A DNA stretch of 54,355 bases from Treponema sp. (GCA_018385315.1 JAHAZJ010000156.1:1-54355), one strand, 5' to 3'. Counted from the stretch's first letter, positions 43,521-52,398 are shown. Notes: generated by a model from the sequence alone, not told the origin. Made by a program: numbers and translations.

Positions 43521-44295
43521 TTTAGTTTTTCTTGCCAATAAATACGAAGTACCCTCTTTTTGCCACACAGATCCATGCCAGTTTTTGCGCTGGTATCCTG
43601 TGTCTCAAATTGCAGATGTAGAATGCTGTTCCTTTATTGCTGCAATGCTGGCATTTGGGAACCGCAAGCAGTTTATTCCAAAAATCCAGTCAATTATGGA
43701 AATGGCAGATAAAACCAGTGGCTCTATTACAAAATGGCTCCTTGCTGGCAGTTCCAATTTTCCTTGGGGCGAAAAAAAGTTCTATCGTTTTTATTCTTAC
43801 GACGATATGCATTGCCTTTTTAATGAACTGGCAGAAATTTTAAAAGAGTCAGGAAGCCTTGGAGAATATCTTAAGGGGAAAGTCTTCCCCTGTCTCCAGC
43901 CTGGTGCCCAGTCTTCCGCCACCCCTTCCAGCGGGGATACCCCGCAACGCCCCAATCTGGCTCAAACACTTTCAGACTCATTTCCAAAATCAGCCATTGT
44001 TCCAAAAGGAAAGAATTCGGCTAATAAACGGGTCCATATGTTTTTAAGATGGATGGTTCGGCAGAATTCTCCTGTAGATTTAGGAATATGGAACTGGTAC
44101 CCACAGTCAGAACTTTTAATTCCTTTGGATGTTCATGTTATGCAGGAAGGAATCCGTCTTGGCTTGCTTCCAAAAAATGCCACTGCCAGTAAAAAAACTG
44201 CTGAAATACTTACAAAAAAAATGGCAGAAATATTCCCAGGGGATCCTGTCAGAGGGGATTTTGCCCTATTTGGACTGGGAGTGGATGAAAATTAA
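43513..44295 (+). CDS. TIGR02757 (DUF2400) family protein with inserted segment
   Basis: This 260-residue member of the TIGR02757/DUF2400 family is related to HhH DNA glycosylase folds but of unknown function. Family features are ECCSFIAAMLAFGNRKQFIPKI near the N-terminus and NKRVHMFLRWMVRQNSPVDLGIW, LIPLDVHV, and GDFALFGLGV at the C-terminus. Residues about 120-147 (KGKVFPCLQPGAQSSATPSSGDTPQRPN) are encoded by a GC-rich palindromic element foreign to the gene and probably inserted in frame. Start is TTG 43513, overlapping the DUF1846 stop by 8 bases. Confidence 0.85.
   Translation: MDNLVFLANKYEVPSFCHTDPCQFLRWYPVSQIADVECCSFIAAMLAFGNRKQFIPKIQSIMEMADKTSGSITKWLLAGSSNFPWGEKKFYRFYSYDDMHCLFNELAEILKESGSLGEYLKGKVFPCLQPGAQSSATPSSGDTPQRPNLAQTLSDSFPKSAIVPKGKNSANKRVHMFLRWMVRQNSPVDLGIWNWYPQSELLIPLDVHVMQEGIRLGLLPKNATASKKTAEILTKKMAEIFPGDPVRGDFALFGLGVDEN
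43872..43960. repeat. GC-rich palindromic element inside a gene
   Basis: This roughly 90-base block is far richer in G+C than its gene. It contains two hairpins: GGGGAA...TTCCCC near 43875-43890, and the perfect 6-bp stem GCGGGG / CCCCGC with a 3-base loop at 43931-43945. The first resembles the hairpin at 616-631. The block keeps the reading frame open and adds about 28 residues. Confidence 0.7.
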
Positions 44296-44355
44296 GAATT
44301 AAAAATGAAAAATTATGGTGTGGACATTCTATGTTATGAGTTTAAAACACATTGT

Positions 44356-44384
44356 TTGCATTTCCCCGTAAAATTCACTATATT
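44356..44384 (+). promoter_or_regulatory. coaX promoter
   Basis: -35 TTGCAT (44356-44361), 17-base spacer, -10 TATATT (44379-44384). Transcription would start near 44391, giving a leader of about 100 bases. The rest of 44296-44355 shows nothing notable. Confidence 0.6.
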
Positions 44385-44392
44385 ACTCATTA

Positions 44393-44423
44393 AGAAACCG
44401 ATACCCGTTGGGATTGGATTTCT
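44393..44423 (+). promoter_or_regulatory. Hairpin at the 5' end of the coaX leader
   Basis: AGAAA-CC-AT-CCC pairs with GGG-AT-GG-TTTCT (44393-44423), with small one-base mismatches and a GTT loop. It lies right after the predicted start of transcription. It could stabilise the mRNA or be part of a control element. It does not match a riboswitch class I know. Confidence 0.35.
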
Positions 44424-44489
44424 GGCGAATCTATATTAGCTTCGTTTAAAAAAACACTTCAAAAGACTTGATCCGGGAGGACAGGTACT

Positions 44490-45257
44490 ATGATCTTAAC
44501 CATCGATGTGGGAAACACTTCCACAACCTGTGGTCTTTATGATGGAGAAAAAATCATTTTTCAATTCCGTCGGGAGACCAACATTCATTCCAGTTCAGAT
44601 GAAATCGGTATATTTTTCAGGACAGTTCTGAAAGAAAACGGTTACGACTGGAAACAAATTACAAAAATTGGTGTATGCAGCGTAGTTCCATCTATGAATT
44701 ATTCTCTTGCCAGTGCTTGTTCAAAGTACTTAAACCAGGATCCGCTGTTTGTTCAGGCAGGAATCAAAACTGGTTTAAAAATTAAATATTCTAATCCAAA
44801 AGAAATTGGTGCAGATTTAATTGCAGCCGCAATGGGAGCCGTTCATCTTTTCCCAAACAAAGATCTGATTGTTGCAGATTTGGGAACAGCAACTACATTG
44901 GAACTTGTATCAAAAGACAAGGAATTTCTTGGAGGTTCAATTCTTCCGGGCTTAAAAATTTCTATTGATGCACTTGCCAGCGGAACTGCTAAATTGCCAA
45001 TGGTAGAAATTGCCAAACCAGAAGGAATACTTGGTGCTTCAACAACAGAAGCTATTCAGGTAGGTCTCTTCTATGGAAATGCAGGTGCTATTAAAGAAAT
45101 CTGTTACATTTATCAGAAAAATGTATTCCATGGCGAAAAACCATTAATCATTGCAACAGGTGGCTTTGCAAAAATTTATAACGATTACTCACTTTTTGAT
45201 CATATTGTGCCAGAACTAGTATTAACTGGTGTTAAGTGTGCCATCGATATGAACTAG
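44490..45257 (+). CDS. coaX: Type III pantothenate kinase
   Basis: This 255-residue CoaX performs the first step of coenzyme A synthesis, phosphorylating pantothenate. ILTIDVGNTSTTCGLYDG (catalytic Asp at 6), GADLIAAAMGAVH, ADLGTATTLELV and GGSILPGLKIS are the family motifs in order. This type needs a monovalent cation (K+ or NH4+) and is not inhibited by CoA. A Shine-Dalgarno (GGGAGGAC, 9 bases before ATG) is present. The downstream ECF S component probably brings in pantothenate. Confidence 0.95.
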   Translation: MILTIDVGNTSTTCGLYDGEKIIFQFRRETNIHSSSDEIGIFFRTVLKENGYDWKQITKIGVCSVVPSMNYSLASACSKYLNQDPLFVQAGIKTGLKIKYSNPKEIGADLIAAAMGAVHLFPNKDLIVADLGTATTLELVSKDKEFLGGSILPGLKISIDALASGTAKLPMVEIAKPEGILGASTTEAIQVGLFYGNAGAIKEICYIYQKNVFHGEKPLIIATGGFAKIYNDYSLFDHIVPELVLTGVKCAIDMN

Positions 45258-45325
45258 AATCTGAAACAAATTCAGAATAACAAAACAAACTTAAAAAGAA
45301 ATCTCAACTTTATAAGGAAATTAAT

Positions 45326-45931
45326 ATGGAAAATACAACTTTAACTCGTAATAAAAAAATCGCTTTGACTGGTGCGTTCAGTGCTCTTGTAATTGTTCTT
45401 GGAATCACAAAGCTTGGTCTTATTCCAATTGGACCAACAGCTTCCATTTCAATCTTACAGATTCCTATGTTCATTGCTCTTATGCTGGCAGGACTTCCTT
45501 CTGGTGCATCTGTTGGTGGGGTTTTTGGTATTATGTCTTTAATTCAGGCTGCCATGAGTCCAAGTGGTGTTCTTGATCCTTTATTTGTGAATCCTTTGTG
45601 TTCAGTTCTTCCCCGTGTGCTTACAGCTGTAGTTGCATGGGTAATCTGGAAGCTTCTTAGTCTTATTCCTCATATGCCAAAAACTGTAAATGCTGCAATC
45701 ACAGGTTTTCTTGGAACTGTTTTACATACTGCTTTAGTAATTGGTTGTCTTTACATTTTCCAGGGTGGAGCCGTTCGTGCTGCAATGGGTGGCATGGGCT
45801 ATTTTGCACTTATGGGTGTTCTTTCTGTAAATGCAATTTTTGAAGCAATTGCCGCAACTATTGTTTGTGCAGCTGTATTTGCAGGATTATTTATTTCTTC
45901 AAAAAAGAAATCTAAATTGTCACAAGAATAG
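45326..45931 (+). CDS. ECF transporter S component, probably for pantothenate
   Basis: This 201-residue membrane protein with about six helices is the substrate-binding S subunit of an energy-coupling-factor transporter. KIALTGAFSALVIVLGITKLGLIPIGPTASISILQIPMFIALMLAGLPSGASVGGVFGIMSLI is typical of the PanT/RibU-like group that pairs with the shared EcfAA'T module, which is not in this window. Following coaX by 68 bases suggests pantothenate as substrate; this is inference. A Shine-Dalgarno (AAGGAAA) precedes ATG. Confidence 0.85.
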   Translation: MENTTLTRNKKIALTGAFSALVIVLGITKLGLIPIGPTASISILQIPMFIALMLAGLPSGASVGGVFGIMSLIQAAMSPSGVLDPLFVNPLCSVLPRVLTAVVAWVIWKLLSLIPHMPKTVNAAITGFLGTVLHTALVIGCLYIFQGGAVRAAMGGMGYFALMGVLSVNAIFEAIAATIVCAAVFAGLFISSKKKSKLSQE

Positions 45932-45946
45932 TTATTATAGTATAAT
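45917..45946 (+). promoter_or_regulatory. trkA promoter, predicted leaderless
   Basis: -35 TTGTCA (45917-45922) lies inside the end of the ECF gene, then an 18-base spacer and a perfect -10 TATAAT (45941-45946). The trkA ATG at 45954 is 7 bases on, at the expected start of transcription, with no Shine-Dalgarno. Confidence 0.65.
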
Positions 45947-45953
45947 GGTACCT

Positions 45954-47396
45954 ATGAGAATTGTAATCGTAGGTGCCGGTTTTACTGGTGTTCAACTTGC
46001 CAAACTTCTTATTAATGAAAAAAATCAGGTTTCATTAATTGATAATGATGAAGAGATTATTCGTCATGCCTCTAATCAACTGGATTGTAATGTAAAATGT
46101 GCTGATGGAAATAATCTTGAAACTTTGGAAGATGCTGATATTGCAAAGGCTGATGCTTTAATTTGTGTAACAGCTTCGGACGAAGTTAACATGATTACTT
46201 GTTCTTTAGTTGATGCAGTTTATCCGGATATTCTTAAAATTGCTCGTGTTAGAAATTATGCATACTATGTAAATACTGCAAAAGCAGAATTAAAACACGC
46301 AAATACTTTTTCAAAAACCCACCGTCCTTTATATGGCATTAATTATATGATTCATCCTGACGTAGAAGCCGCAGATGCTATTGTTCAGGCTGTACAAAAT
46401 GGTGTGGTTGGAAATGTTCTTACTTTTGATAATTCCGATTTAGAAATTGCCAGAATTGCTGTTACAGCAAAAAGTGTATTCAATGGTGTTGCCTTAAAAG
46501 ATATTCGATCAAAAACAGATATTAAATTTCTTGTTGCCTATGTTGAACAAGATGGCCAAACATCCCTTCCATCAGGAGATTCTGTTATTAATGAAGGAGA
46601 CACAATTGGTGTTCTTATTAATAAAAATGATGTTTCGGCTCTTATGGAACTTTGTGGCTCAGAACAGAAACAGCTTCGTAAAGTTGCATTAATAGGCGCT
46701 GGTCGCATTGGAAATATTATTGCTGAAAAGTTATTGGAAGAGGATAAGAGCAAGGGAAAAAATCGTTTGTTCTCTAAATTAAAGGCAAAGCGTTTTTCAG
46801 ATTTTACCATTATTGATAGCAATGAAGACTTAACAAAAGCGGCTGCAGACAAGTTCCCACAAGCCAGAGTTATGCGAGGTGATGCATCAGATGAAGCTTT
46901 CTTAAGAGAAGAAAATATCGATTCTTATGATTTGGCAATTTGTGCAACTCATAATCACGAATTAAACATGGTTCTTGCTGCATATCTTGAATCTATTGGT
47001 GTAGGTCAGTCTATAAGTCTTGTATCATCAGCTGCATTTGCAACTATTGCAGAAAAACTTGGTATTGATGTTGCCATTCCTTTAAGAGACTGCGTAGTTG
47101 ATTCTATTATGAGTCATTTACGGGGTAAGGCAGTAAAAGAAATTCATACTGTAACGACAGGGGAATTGGAAATTGTTGAATGTGAAATAACTTCTACTTC
47201 AAAGGTTGCAGGAAAACTATTAAAAGATATTTCTGATCCAGGTTCATTCCTTGTTTTATTAAATAGAAAAGCAGGAATTACAGAATATTCCATTGTAAAT
47301 GGTAATACTCAGTTTTATCCGGGTGATCATGTTGTTTTAATAACAAATTCAGAAAACAGTACAAAAATACTTTCGTACTTTGCAGGAAAAGAATAA
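45954..47396 (+). CDS. trkA: Trk potassium channel regulatory subunit TrkA
   Basis: This 480-residue cytoplasmic ring subunit gates TrkH. It has two RCK_N/RCK_C halves. Each has a Rossmann start (MRIVIVGAGFTGVQLAKLL at 1-19, and KVALIGAGRIGNIIAEKLL at about 243), with the acid at the end of strand 2 (LIDNDEE, IIDSNED) for NAD(H). Start ATG 45954 fits the fold exactly; the open frame back to 45831 lies in the ECF gene. trkH follows after 2 bases. Confidence 0.94.
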   Translation: MRIVIVGAGFTGVQLAKLLINEKNQVSLIDNDEEIIRHASNQLDCNVKCADGNNLETLEDADIAKADALICVTASDEVNMITCSLVDAVYPDILKIARVRNYAYYVNTAKAELKHANTFSKTHRPLYGINYMIHPDVEAADAIVQAVQNGVVGNVLTFDNSDLEIARIAVTAKSVFNGVALKDIRSKTDIKFLVAYVEQDGQTSLPSGDSVINEGDTIGVLINKNDVSALMELCGSEQKQLRKVALIGAGRIGNIIAEKLLEEDKSKGKNRLFSKLKAKRFSDFTIIDSNEDLTKAAADKFPQARVMRGDASDEAFLREENIDSYDLAICATHNHELNMVLAAYLESIGVGQSISLVSSAAFATIAEKLGIDVAIPLRDCVVDSIMSHLRGKAVKEIHTVTTGELEIVECEITSTSKVAGKLLKDISDPGSFLVLLNRKAGITEYSIVNGNTQFYPGDHVVLITNSENSTKILSYFAGKE

Positions 47397-47398
47397 GC

Positions 47399-48844
47399 AT
47401 GTTTTTTATATCTTGTTTGAAAATCATATCTGTAATTATGGCCATCGTCGGCGTAACTTTTGCAATCCCTATTAGCATTGCCATTTATTGTGGTGAACCA
47501 GAAGTTTTACTTTCATTTATAATTCCAATGATTTTAAGTTTTGTATTTTTTCTTTCTGTTTATATTCCTTTCAGAAAAGTTAAATTCAGACTTTCAATAA
47601 GACAAACCTTTGCAATTGTAGCTCTCTGCTGGATTACTGCTAGTTTTATGGGAGCAATGCCTTTATATTTCAGTAGAACTTTTCCTTCATTTACAGATGC
47701 ATTCTTTGAAAGTGTAAGTGGTTTTACAACAACAGGTTGTTCAGTATGTCCATCAGTAGAAGATTTACCTCGCTCTATAAACATGTGGCGCTGTCTTACT
47801 CACTGGTTAGGTGGTATGGGAATCGTAACTTTAACAGTTGCCTTACTTCCCCTTTTAGGAATTGGTGGTTTTCGGTTAATTAAAGCAGAAACAACAGGAC
47901 CAGAAAAAGGAAAAGTAACTGCAAGAATTACAACAACAGCAAAAATTCTTTGGTTGATTTATGCATCACTTACATTAATAGAGGCGATTCTTCTTAGAAT
48001 TTGTGGTATGGATACTATTGACGCTTTTGCACACGCCTTTTCTACTTTAGGTACTGGCGGTTTTTCTTCCAGAAATGCAAGTATTGGAGCCTGGAATTCT
48101 CCCGCTATTGATTATGTGATTACAATCTTTATGCTTTTAAGCGGTGTAAACTTCAGTCTTTTTTATTATCTTATTGCACGAAAAGTTTCAGATATTTTTT
48201 CAAATTCAGAATTTAGATATTATATTGGAATTGTAATTTGTTCCGTAACAATTGTAGTTCTTTGTCTTATTCCATACTTTAATAATTTTGGTGACAGCTT
48301 CCGGTATGGCATTTTCCAGGTGGCTTCAATTGTGACAACAACAGGCTTTGGAACCAATGATTATATATTGTGGCCATCATCAGCTCAGTTTATTTTATTC
48401 TTATTGTTTTTTATTGGTGGAAGTTCAGGTTCTACAAGTGGTGGTATAAAAGTAATAAGATGGGTTATACTTGGTAAGCAGGTTCATAACGAAACTGAAA
48501 AAATGCTTCATCCCCATGGAGTTTTTTCTATCAGATTAGATGGAAGACCTGGCAGAAAAGATATTGTTTTTAATGTTGCCGCTTTTTTTATGTTGTATAT
48601 TGCATTATTAATGATAACAACATTTATTGGAACATTTGGTAAGCTTGATATTTTTACATCTTTTACTGCTGCTGCATCTATGGTTGGAAACATAGGACCT
48701 GCCTTTGGCTCTCTTGGTCCAACAGAAAGCTTTAGCGTATTACCAAATTTCTTAAAATGGTGGTATTGTTTTGCAATGCTGGCGGGACGTTTGGAATTAT
48801 ATACAATGTTGATTTTCTTTTTTCCATCTTATTGGAAGAAATAG
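47399..48844 (+). CDS. trkH: Trk potassium transporter membrane subunit TrkH
   Basis: This 481-residue membrane protein with about 10-12 helices has four selectivity P-loops: VSGFTTTGCSV, STLGTGGFSSRN, VTTTGFGTND and SMVGNIGPAFG. These fit the SKT/Trk family that takes up K+. RLELYTMLIFFFPSYWK is the typical C-terminus. It forms an operon with trkA (2-base gap), its regulatory ring. Confidence 0.94.
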   Translation: MFFISCLKIISVIMAIVGVTFAIPISIAIYCGEPEVLLSFIIPMILSFVFFLSVYIPFRKVKFRLSIRQTFAIVALCWITASFMGAMPLYFSRTFPSFTDAFFESVSGFTTTGCSVCPSVEDLPRSINMWRCLTHWLGGMGIVTLTVALLPLLGIGGFRLIKAETTGPEKGKVTARITTTAKILWLIYASLTLIEAILLRICGMDTIDAFAHAFSTLGTGGFSSRNASIGAWNSPAIDYVITIFMLLSGVNFSLFYYLIARKVSDIFSNSEFRYYIGIVICSVTIVVLCLIPYFNNFGDSFRYGIFQVASIVTTTGFGTNDYILWPSSAQFILFLLFFIGGSSGSTSGGIKVIRWVILGKQVHNETEKMLHPHGVFSIRLDGRPGRKDIVFNVAAFFMLYIALLMITTFIGTFGKLDIFTSFTAAASMVGNIGPAFGSLGPTESFSVLPNFLKWWYCFAMLAGRLELYTMLIFFFPSYWKK

Positions 48845-48854
48845 AATATAATGT

Positions 48855-48883
48855 TTTACAATTTTTAGAATTTAGAATAGAAT
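48855..48883 (+). promoter_or_regulatory. Promoter of the ATPase-HDOD gene, predicted leaderless
   Basis: -35 TTTACA (48855-48860), exactly 17 bases, -10 TAGAAT (48878-48883), then 6 bases to ATG 48890. There is no Shine-Dalgarno. Confidence 0.6.
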
Positions 48884-48889
48884 TAAAAT

Positions 48890-50365
48890 ATGCGTAATGG
48901 TGAGAACGAGTTACAATCAGTAGATATTGAAAAAATACGAGCGGCAATTAAACTACATACTCCAATAGAAATTACAACATATACACTTCCTCGAAATATG
49001 GAAATATATATCCAGCAGATTATGGATACATTTTTAACTGAGTGTCACCAGAATCATATGATTGGATATTTAAATTTCTGTCTTGGAGAACTTCTTACAA
49101 ACTCCAAAAAGGCAAATACAAAGCGTGTCTATTTTGGTCAACGTGGATTAGATTTAAATGATAAAGAAGATTATGAAAAAGGTATGAAAACTTTTAAGGA
49201 AGATACCTTAAATAATATAGACTATTATCTTACAGAGCAAAAAAAAGCTGGATTATATATAAAATTTGAAATACAGCTGATAGATGATTTTATTAAAATT
49301 CAAATTAAAAATAATGCTTTATTGTGTCCTTTTGAACGTGAAAGAATTGATGAAAAATTAAAAAGCGTTGAAAACTATACAACAGAAAAAGATGCACTTG
49401 AAAAAATATTGGATCAAACTGAAGGTGCTGGTTTAGGTATTATCATCATCATTTTAATGCTGGAAAAAATTGGTCTTTCAAAAGAAGATTACAAAGTTTA
49501 CACAAATGAAACCGAAACAATTACAGAAATAGTTCTTCCTCTTAATACTGAGGTTCAAACTGGAATTGAAACTGCTTGTCTTGAATGTGTAAAAACACAA
49601 ACAGAAATCCCTGTTTTAGATGAAGCATTAGAGGAACTAACAGAAGAACTTTCAAAGCCAGTTCTTAATAAAAAAAAAATAGCTAATTTAATTAGCAAAG
49701 ATGTTACACTTACATGTTTACTCTTAAAACATGGAAACATAAAGGAAAGTAATTGTTCTAAAATTTCTACTGCATTAGAAATTATTGGTTTTGAAAATTT
49801 AAAGAAAATCTTTACCAAGACAAATAACGAAATTAGAGTAATTGAAAAAAAAGATGACCCTAAAAACAGATGGGCTCAATCTTATGGAATAGCTTTTTAC
49901 GCTTACAACTTTGCAAAGAATTTCAAAATTGAAACCGATTTTGATGATGAAGAAATTTATATTGTTGGATTACTCCGCAATATTGAAAGTATTCTTTTGG
50001 AAACTGCTACAAAAGAACAGAAAAAAATCTTAATGTCTAGCATTCAGGAAAAAGGCATTTCAGAACATGATTTTAATCTTTTAAGACATGAGCATTGTTG
50101 TGGTGCATCAGAATGTCTTATTTCAAAAGCATGGGGGCTTCCAAAAAAATTTTCAGATTTGGTTTTATGCGTTAATCATTTAAAAAAAGTGTCTGAAAAA
50201 TCCAAGAAGCTTGCATATCTTATATATCTTGCAGAAATTGTTCAGCATTATAAAACAGGTGAAATCCAATTTTATCAGATTGATGAAACCGTACTACAAG
50301 AGTTAAATATTGAATCAGAAGAAAAACTCCGTCTTATTATTTCAAAACTAGAACAATCTATTTAA
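48890..50365 (+). CDS. GHKL ATPase-HDOD signalling protein
   Basis: This 491-residue protein combines an N-terminal GHKL (histidine-kinase-like) ATPase with a C-terminal HDOD domain. The N-box is LNFCLGELLTNSKKANTKRV (about 61-80), and a G-box is DQTEGAGLGI (about 174-183). There is no dimerisation/phospho-His helix, so it is not a classical kinase. HDOD (about 240-470) contains RHEHCCGASECLISKAWGLPKKFSDLV and LIYLAEIVQHY. HDOD domains are non-catalytic relatives of HD-GYP. An anti-sigma or partner-kinase role is possible. The mRNA is predicted leaderless. Confidence 0.8.
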   Translation: MRNGENELQSVDIEKIRAAIKLHTPIEITTYTLPRNMEIYIQQIMDTFLTECHQNHMIGYLNFCLGELLTNSKKANTKRVYFGQRGLDLNDKEDYEKGMKTFKEDTLNNIDYYLTEQKKAGLYIKFEIQLIDDFIKIQIKNNALLCPFERERIDEKLKSVENYTTEKDALEKILDQTEGAGLGIIIIILMLEKIGLSKEDYKVYTNETETITEIVLPLNTEVQTGIETACLECVKTQTEIPVLDEALEELTEELSKPVLNKKKIANLISKDVTLTCLLLKHGNIKESNCSKISTALEIIGFENLKKIFTKTNNEIRVIEKKDDPKNRWAQSYGIAFYAYNFAKNFKIETDFDDEEIYIVGLLRNIESILLETATKEQKKILMSSIQEKGISEHDFNLLRHEHCCGASECLISKAWGLPKKFSDLVLCVNHLKKVSEKSKKLAYLIYLAEIVQHYKTGEIQFYQIDETVLQELNIESEEKLRLIISKLEQSI

Positions 50366-50375
50366 TTAAGCTAAT

Positions 50376-51209
50376 TTAGTTCTTCTGATTTTTGTTCAAA
50401 GATTCAACCCATTTTTGCATCAGGATTCCAAAAGCAACTCCTACATTTAACGAAGCTTTTAAACCTTTCATTGGGATTGTTACAGTGCCATAAGTTGCTT
50501 TTTTAAGTGCTTCCGGGCTAACGCCTAATTCTTCTGAACCTATAATACAAATTCCCTGCTCTGGAAATTCAAATTCATTAATATCAGTTCCGCCAGTTTC
50601 CAGTGCAAAAACAGGAACATCTTCTGGAAGTTCATTTAATGCAAGTCTTTCGTACCCCATTGTTTCAATACATCCCATTCCACTTCTAACTGCTCGTGGA
50701 TGGTCTGGGTCAACACAAAATGGTGAAATGTAAACTTTGTCGGCTCCCATTCCTTCGGCAGTTCTAAAAATCGAACCAATATTAAAGGGTGAGCGAATAT
50801 CTTCTGCATATACAGCCACACCTGGATAAAAATCTCTTTTTACAACAGTTCCGTTTGGCGTGTTATCTGTAGAATGTGGTGCAATAACAAGGTCCCATTC
50901 TGCAGGAAATGTTCCAATAATTTTTAAAAGGTGATTTCGTGCAATATTACAAACTCTTAATTCATCAAAAGGTTCTGCTTTTAGCAGCCTTCGTAATTCT
51001 TCTGCCCCATCTTCTGGTAATTTTGGATCTGTAATAAGAATTTCTGTAATTTTTTTAATATATTCGGCTCGTGATATTTGTGTAAAGGAATATTCAGTTC
51101 CTTTTTCTGCAATTCCTAAAATATCACGTTCCAAGGCTCCAAACGTAAGAGCGAGTTTTCTTCGCTTTTGGCCGCCCTCTAGTTGAAAAAGTTTTCCTGC
51201 TTCAATCAT
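50376..51209 (-). CDS. TrmH/SpoU family RNA 2'-O-methyltransferase
   Basis: This 277-residue SPOUT methyltransferase methylates ribose in rRNA or tRNA. The C-terminal knot has motif 1 in SPFNIGSIFRTAEGMGADKVYIS (about 140-162), motif 2 GICIIGSEELGV, and motif 3 TIPMKGLKASLNVGVAFGILM. The N-terminal 120 residues are an extra domain without recognised identity. It starts 2 bases after the iron-ADH-like gene. The RNA target cannot be told. Confidence 0.88.
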   Translation of the reverse strand: MIEAGKLFQLEGGQKRRKLALTFGALERDILGIAEKGTEYSFTQISRAEYIKKITEILITDPKLPEDGAEELRRLLKAEPFDELRVCNIARNHLLKIIGTFPAEWDLVIAPHSTDNTPNGTVVKRDFYPGVAVYAEDIRSPFNIGSIFRTAEGMGADKVYISPFCVDPDHPRAVRSGMGCIETMGYERLALNELPEDVPVFALETGGTDINEFEFPEQGICIIGSEELGVSPEALKKATYGTVTIPMKGLKASLNVGVAFGILMQKWVESLNKNQKN

Positions 51210-51211
51210 AA

Positions 51212-52360
51212 TTAGTAAGCTGCTTTTACAAATTCAAAAAGTTCATCTGTTGAAGTACTTCTTGGTAAACGATTAACAATATCCAATTGGCTGATATCTT
51301 CAACAACAAGTGCTAAATCATCCATAGAAAGCTGTAAATCTTTAAGTCTACATGGAAGATTTTCTTTTGCAATTCTCTGACGAATATTATCTGCAAATGC
51401 TTTTGCAGCATCTTCTCCAGTAAGATCTTCTGGAATTGACCTCATAATGTGAGCAAGTTTTTCTATTTGAGCACCCTTAAACTTTGCTCCTTCATCTACT
51501 GCATAAGCAATCAAAATGGAAGCAACTAAAGATTTATTTATTCTAAATCGAGCATTTATTCCCAAAGAAATTAAGGAACAAAGACCAAGGGAACTGGATG
51601 CAGCTGCAATAGAAGTCATGGCACCGGCTTGTGCAAGAAGAATTTCTGATGGAGTTGTAATATCTAAAGAAGGTGAGCCATCCATAGCATAAGATAAAAG
51701 CTCCAGACCTTTTTCAACAAACATATCGCTAAAGAAATTTGCTTTTTGAGAAAGATAAGCTTCAATACCCATATTCATAACATCAATAGAAATTGTTGCT
51801 TTCTGATTGTCTGTTAATGTAAGCATTAAATTTGGATCCATAATAACTAGTTTAGTAAGATTATTTTGAACCTTTAATAATTTTAGTTGATGGCATCTTG
51901 AATCTGTAAGAGGAACTTCGTTTGAAAAAACAAAAGGAGTTCGAAAAGTTGTTGGTACACAAATACATGGAAGTGGATTTGTGGTTGGAGAGGCACCATC
52001 AACAAATGTATAAATGTCATGAACTTCGTTATAAAAAGCAGCCACTGTTCTACCAAGATTCAATGCTTTTGCTCCACCAACGGCAATTACACCATGAACA
52101 TGGCCTTGTTTTGCAAGAGCGAGGGCGCGTTGGGCAGTTTTAGAATTTGCTCCTTCAGAAAGTTCATTAAAAACAAAACAGTCAATATTTCTGTCGTTAA
52201 GTGTCTGAAGAACTTTATCTTGAATTTTCACCTCATTTAAAACAGGGTCAACAATTACCATAAAACGGGTTCCAAATTCCTGTACCTGCTGACCAAGTCT
52301 TGTAATTGTGTATGATCCAAGAACAATATTTGGAGTAATTCTAAAAATCAAATCGTTCAT
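51212..52360 (-). CDS. Iron-type alcohol dehydrogenase homologue without metal histidines
   Basis: This 382-residue protein has the iron-ADH fold: NIVLGSYTI at the N-terminus, the NAD-site region GVIAVGGAKALNLGR, PTTFRTPFVFSNE, and DVMNMGIEAYLS. The GGGSxxD motif is GGAKALN. Of the metal ligands (Asp and three His) only Asp in SIDVMNMGIEAY remains. Met replaces the first His, and the HxLG/PHG region reads SLGINARFRINKSLVAS with no His. It is probably not an active dehydrogenase. The SpoU methylase follows by 2 bases. AAGGAA lies upstream of the ATG, though distant. Confidence 0.8.
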   Translation of the reverse strand: MNDLIFRITPNIVLGSYTITRLGQQVQEFGTRFMVIVDPVLNEVKIQDKVLQTLNDRNIDCFVFNELSEGANSKTAQRALALAKQGHVHGVIAVGGAKALNLGRTVAAFYNEVHDIYTFVDGASPTTNPLPCICVPTTFRTPFVFSNEVPLTDSRCHQLKLLKVQNNLTKLVIMDPNLMLTLTDNQKATISIDVMNMGIEAYLSQKANFFSDMFVEKGLELLSYAMDGSPSLDITTPSEILLAQAGAMTSIAAASSSLGLCSLISLGINARFRINKSLVASILIAYAVDEGAKFKGAQIEKLAHIMRSIPEDLTGEDAAKAFADNIRQRIAKENLPCRLKDLQLSMDDLALVVEDISQLDIVNRLPRSTSTDELFEFVKAAY

Positions 52361-52398
52361 ATTTTTTTCTTATTTCCTTTTTCAAATTATTTTTTTAT

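Noticed and set aside
44296..44489. Riboswitch upstream of coaX
   Set aside because: Only one modest hairpin is visible and none of the riboswitch consensus sequences I know fit.
45257..45281. Terminator after coaX
   Set aside because: The TCTGAA/TTCAGA stem is only 6 bp and has no T tract. It is noted only as a possible repeat remnant.
45831..45953. N-terminal extension of TrkA
   Set aside because: The extension lies in the ECF gene in another frame, and the Rossmann fold begins exactly at ATG 45954.
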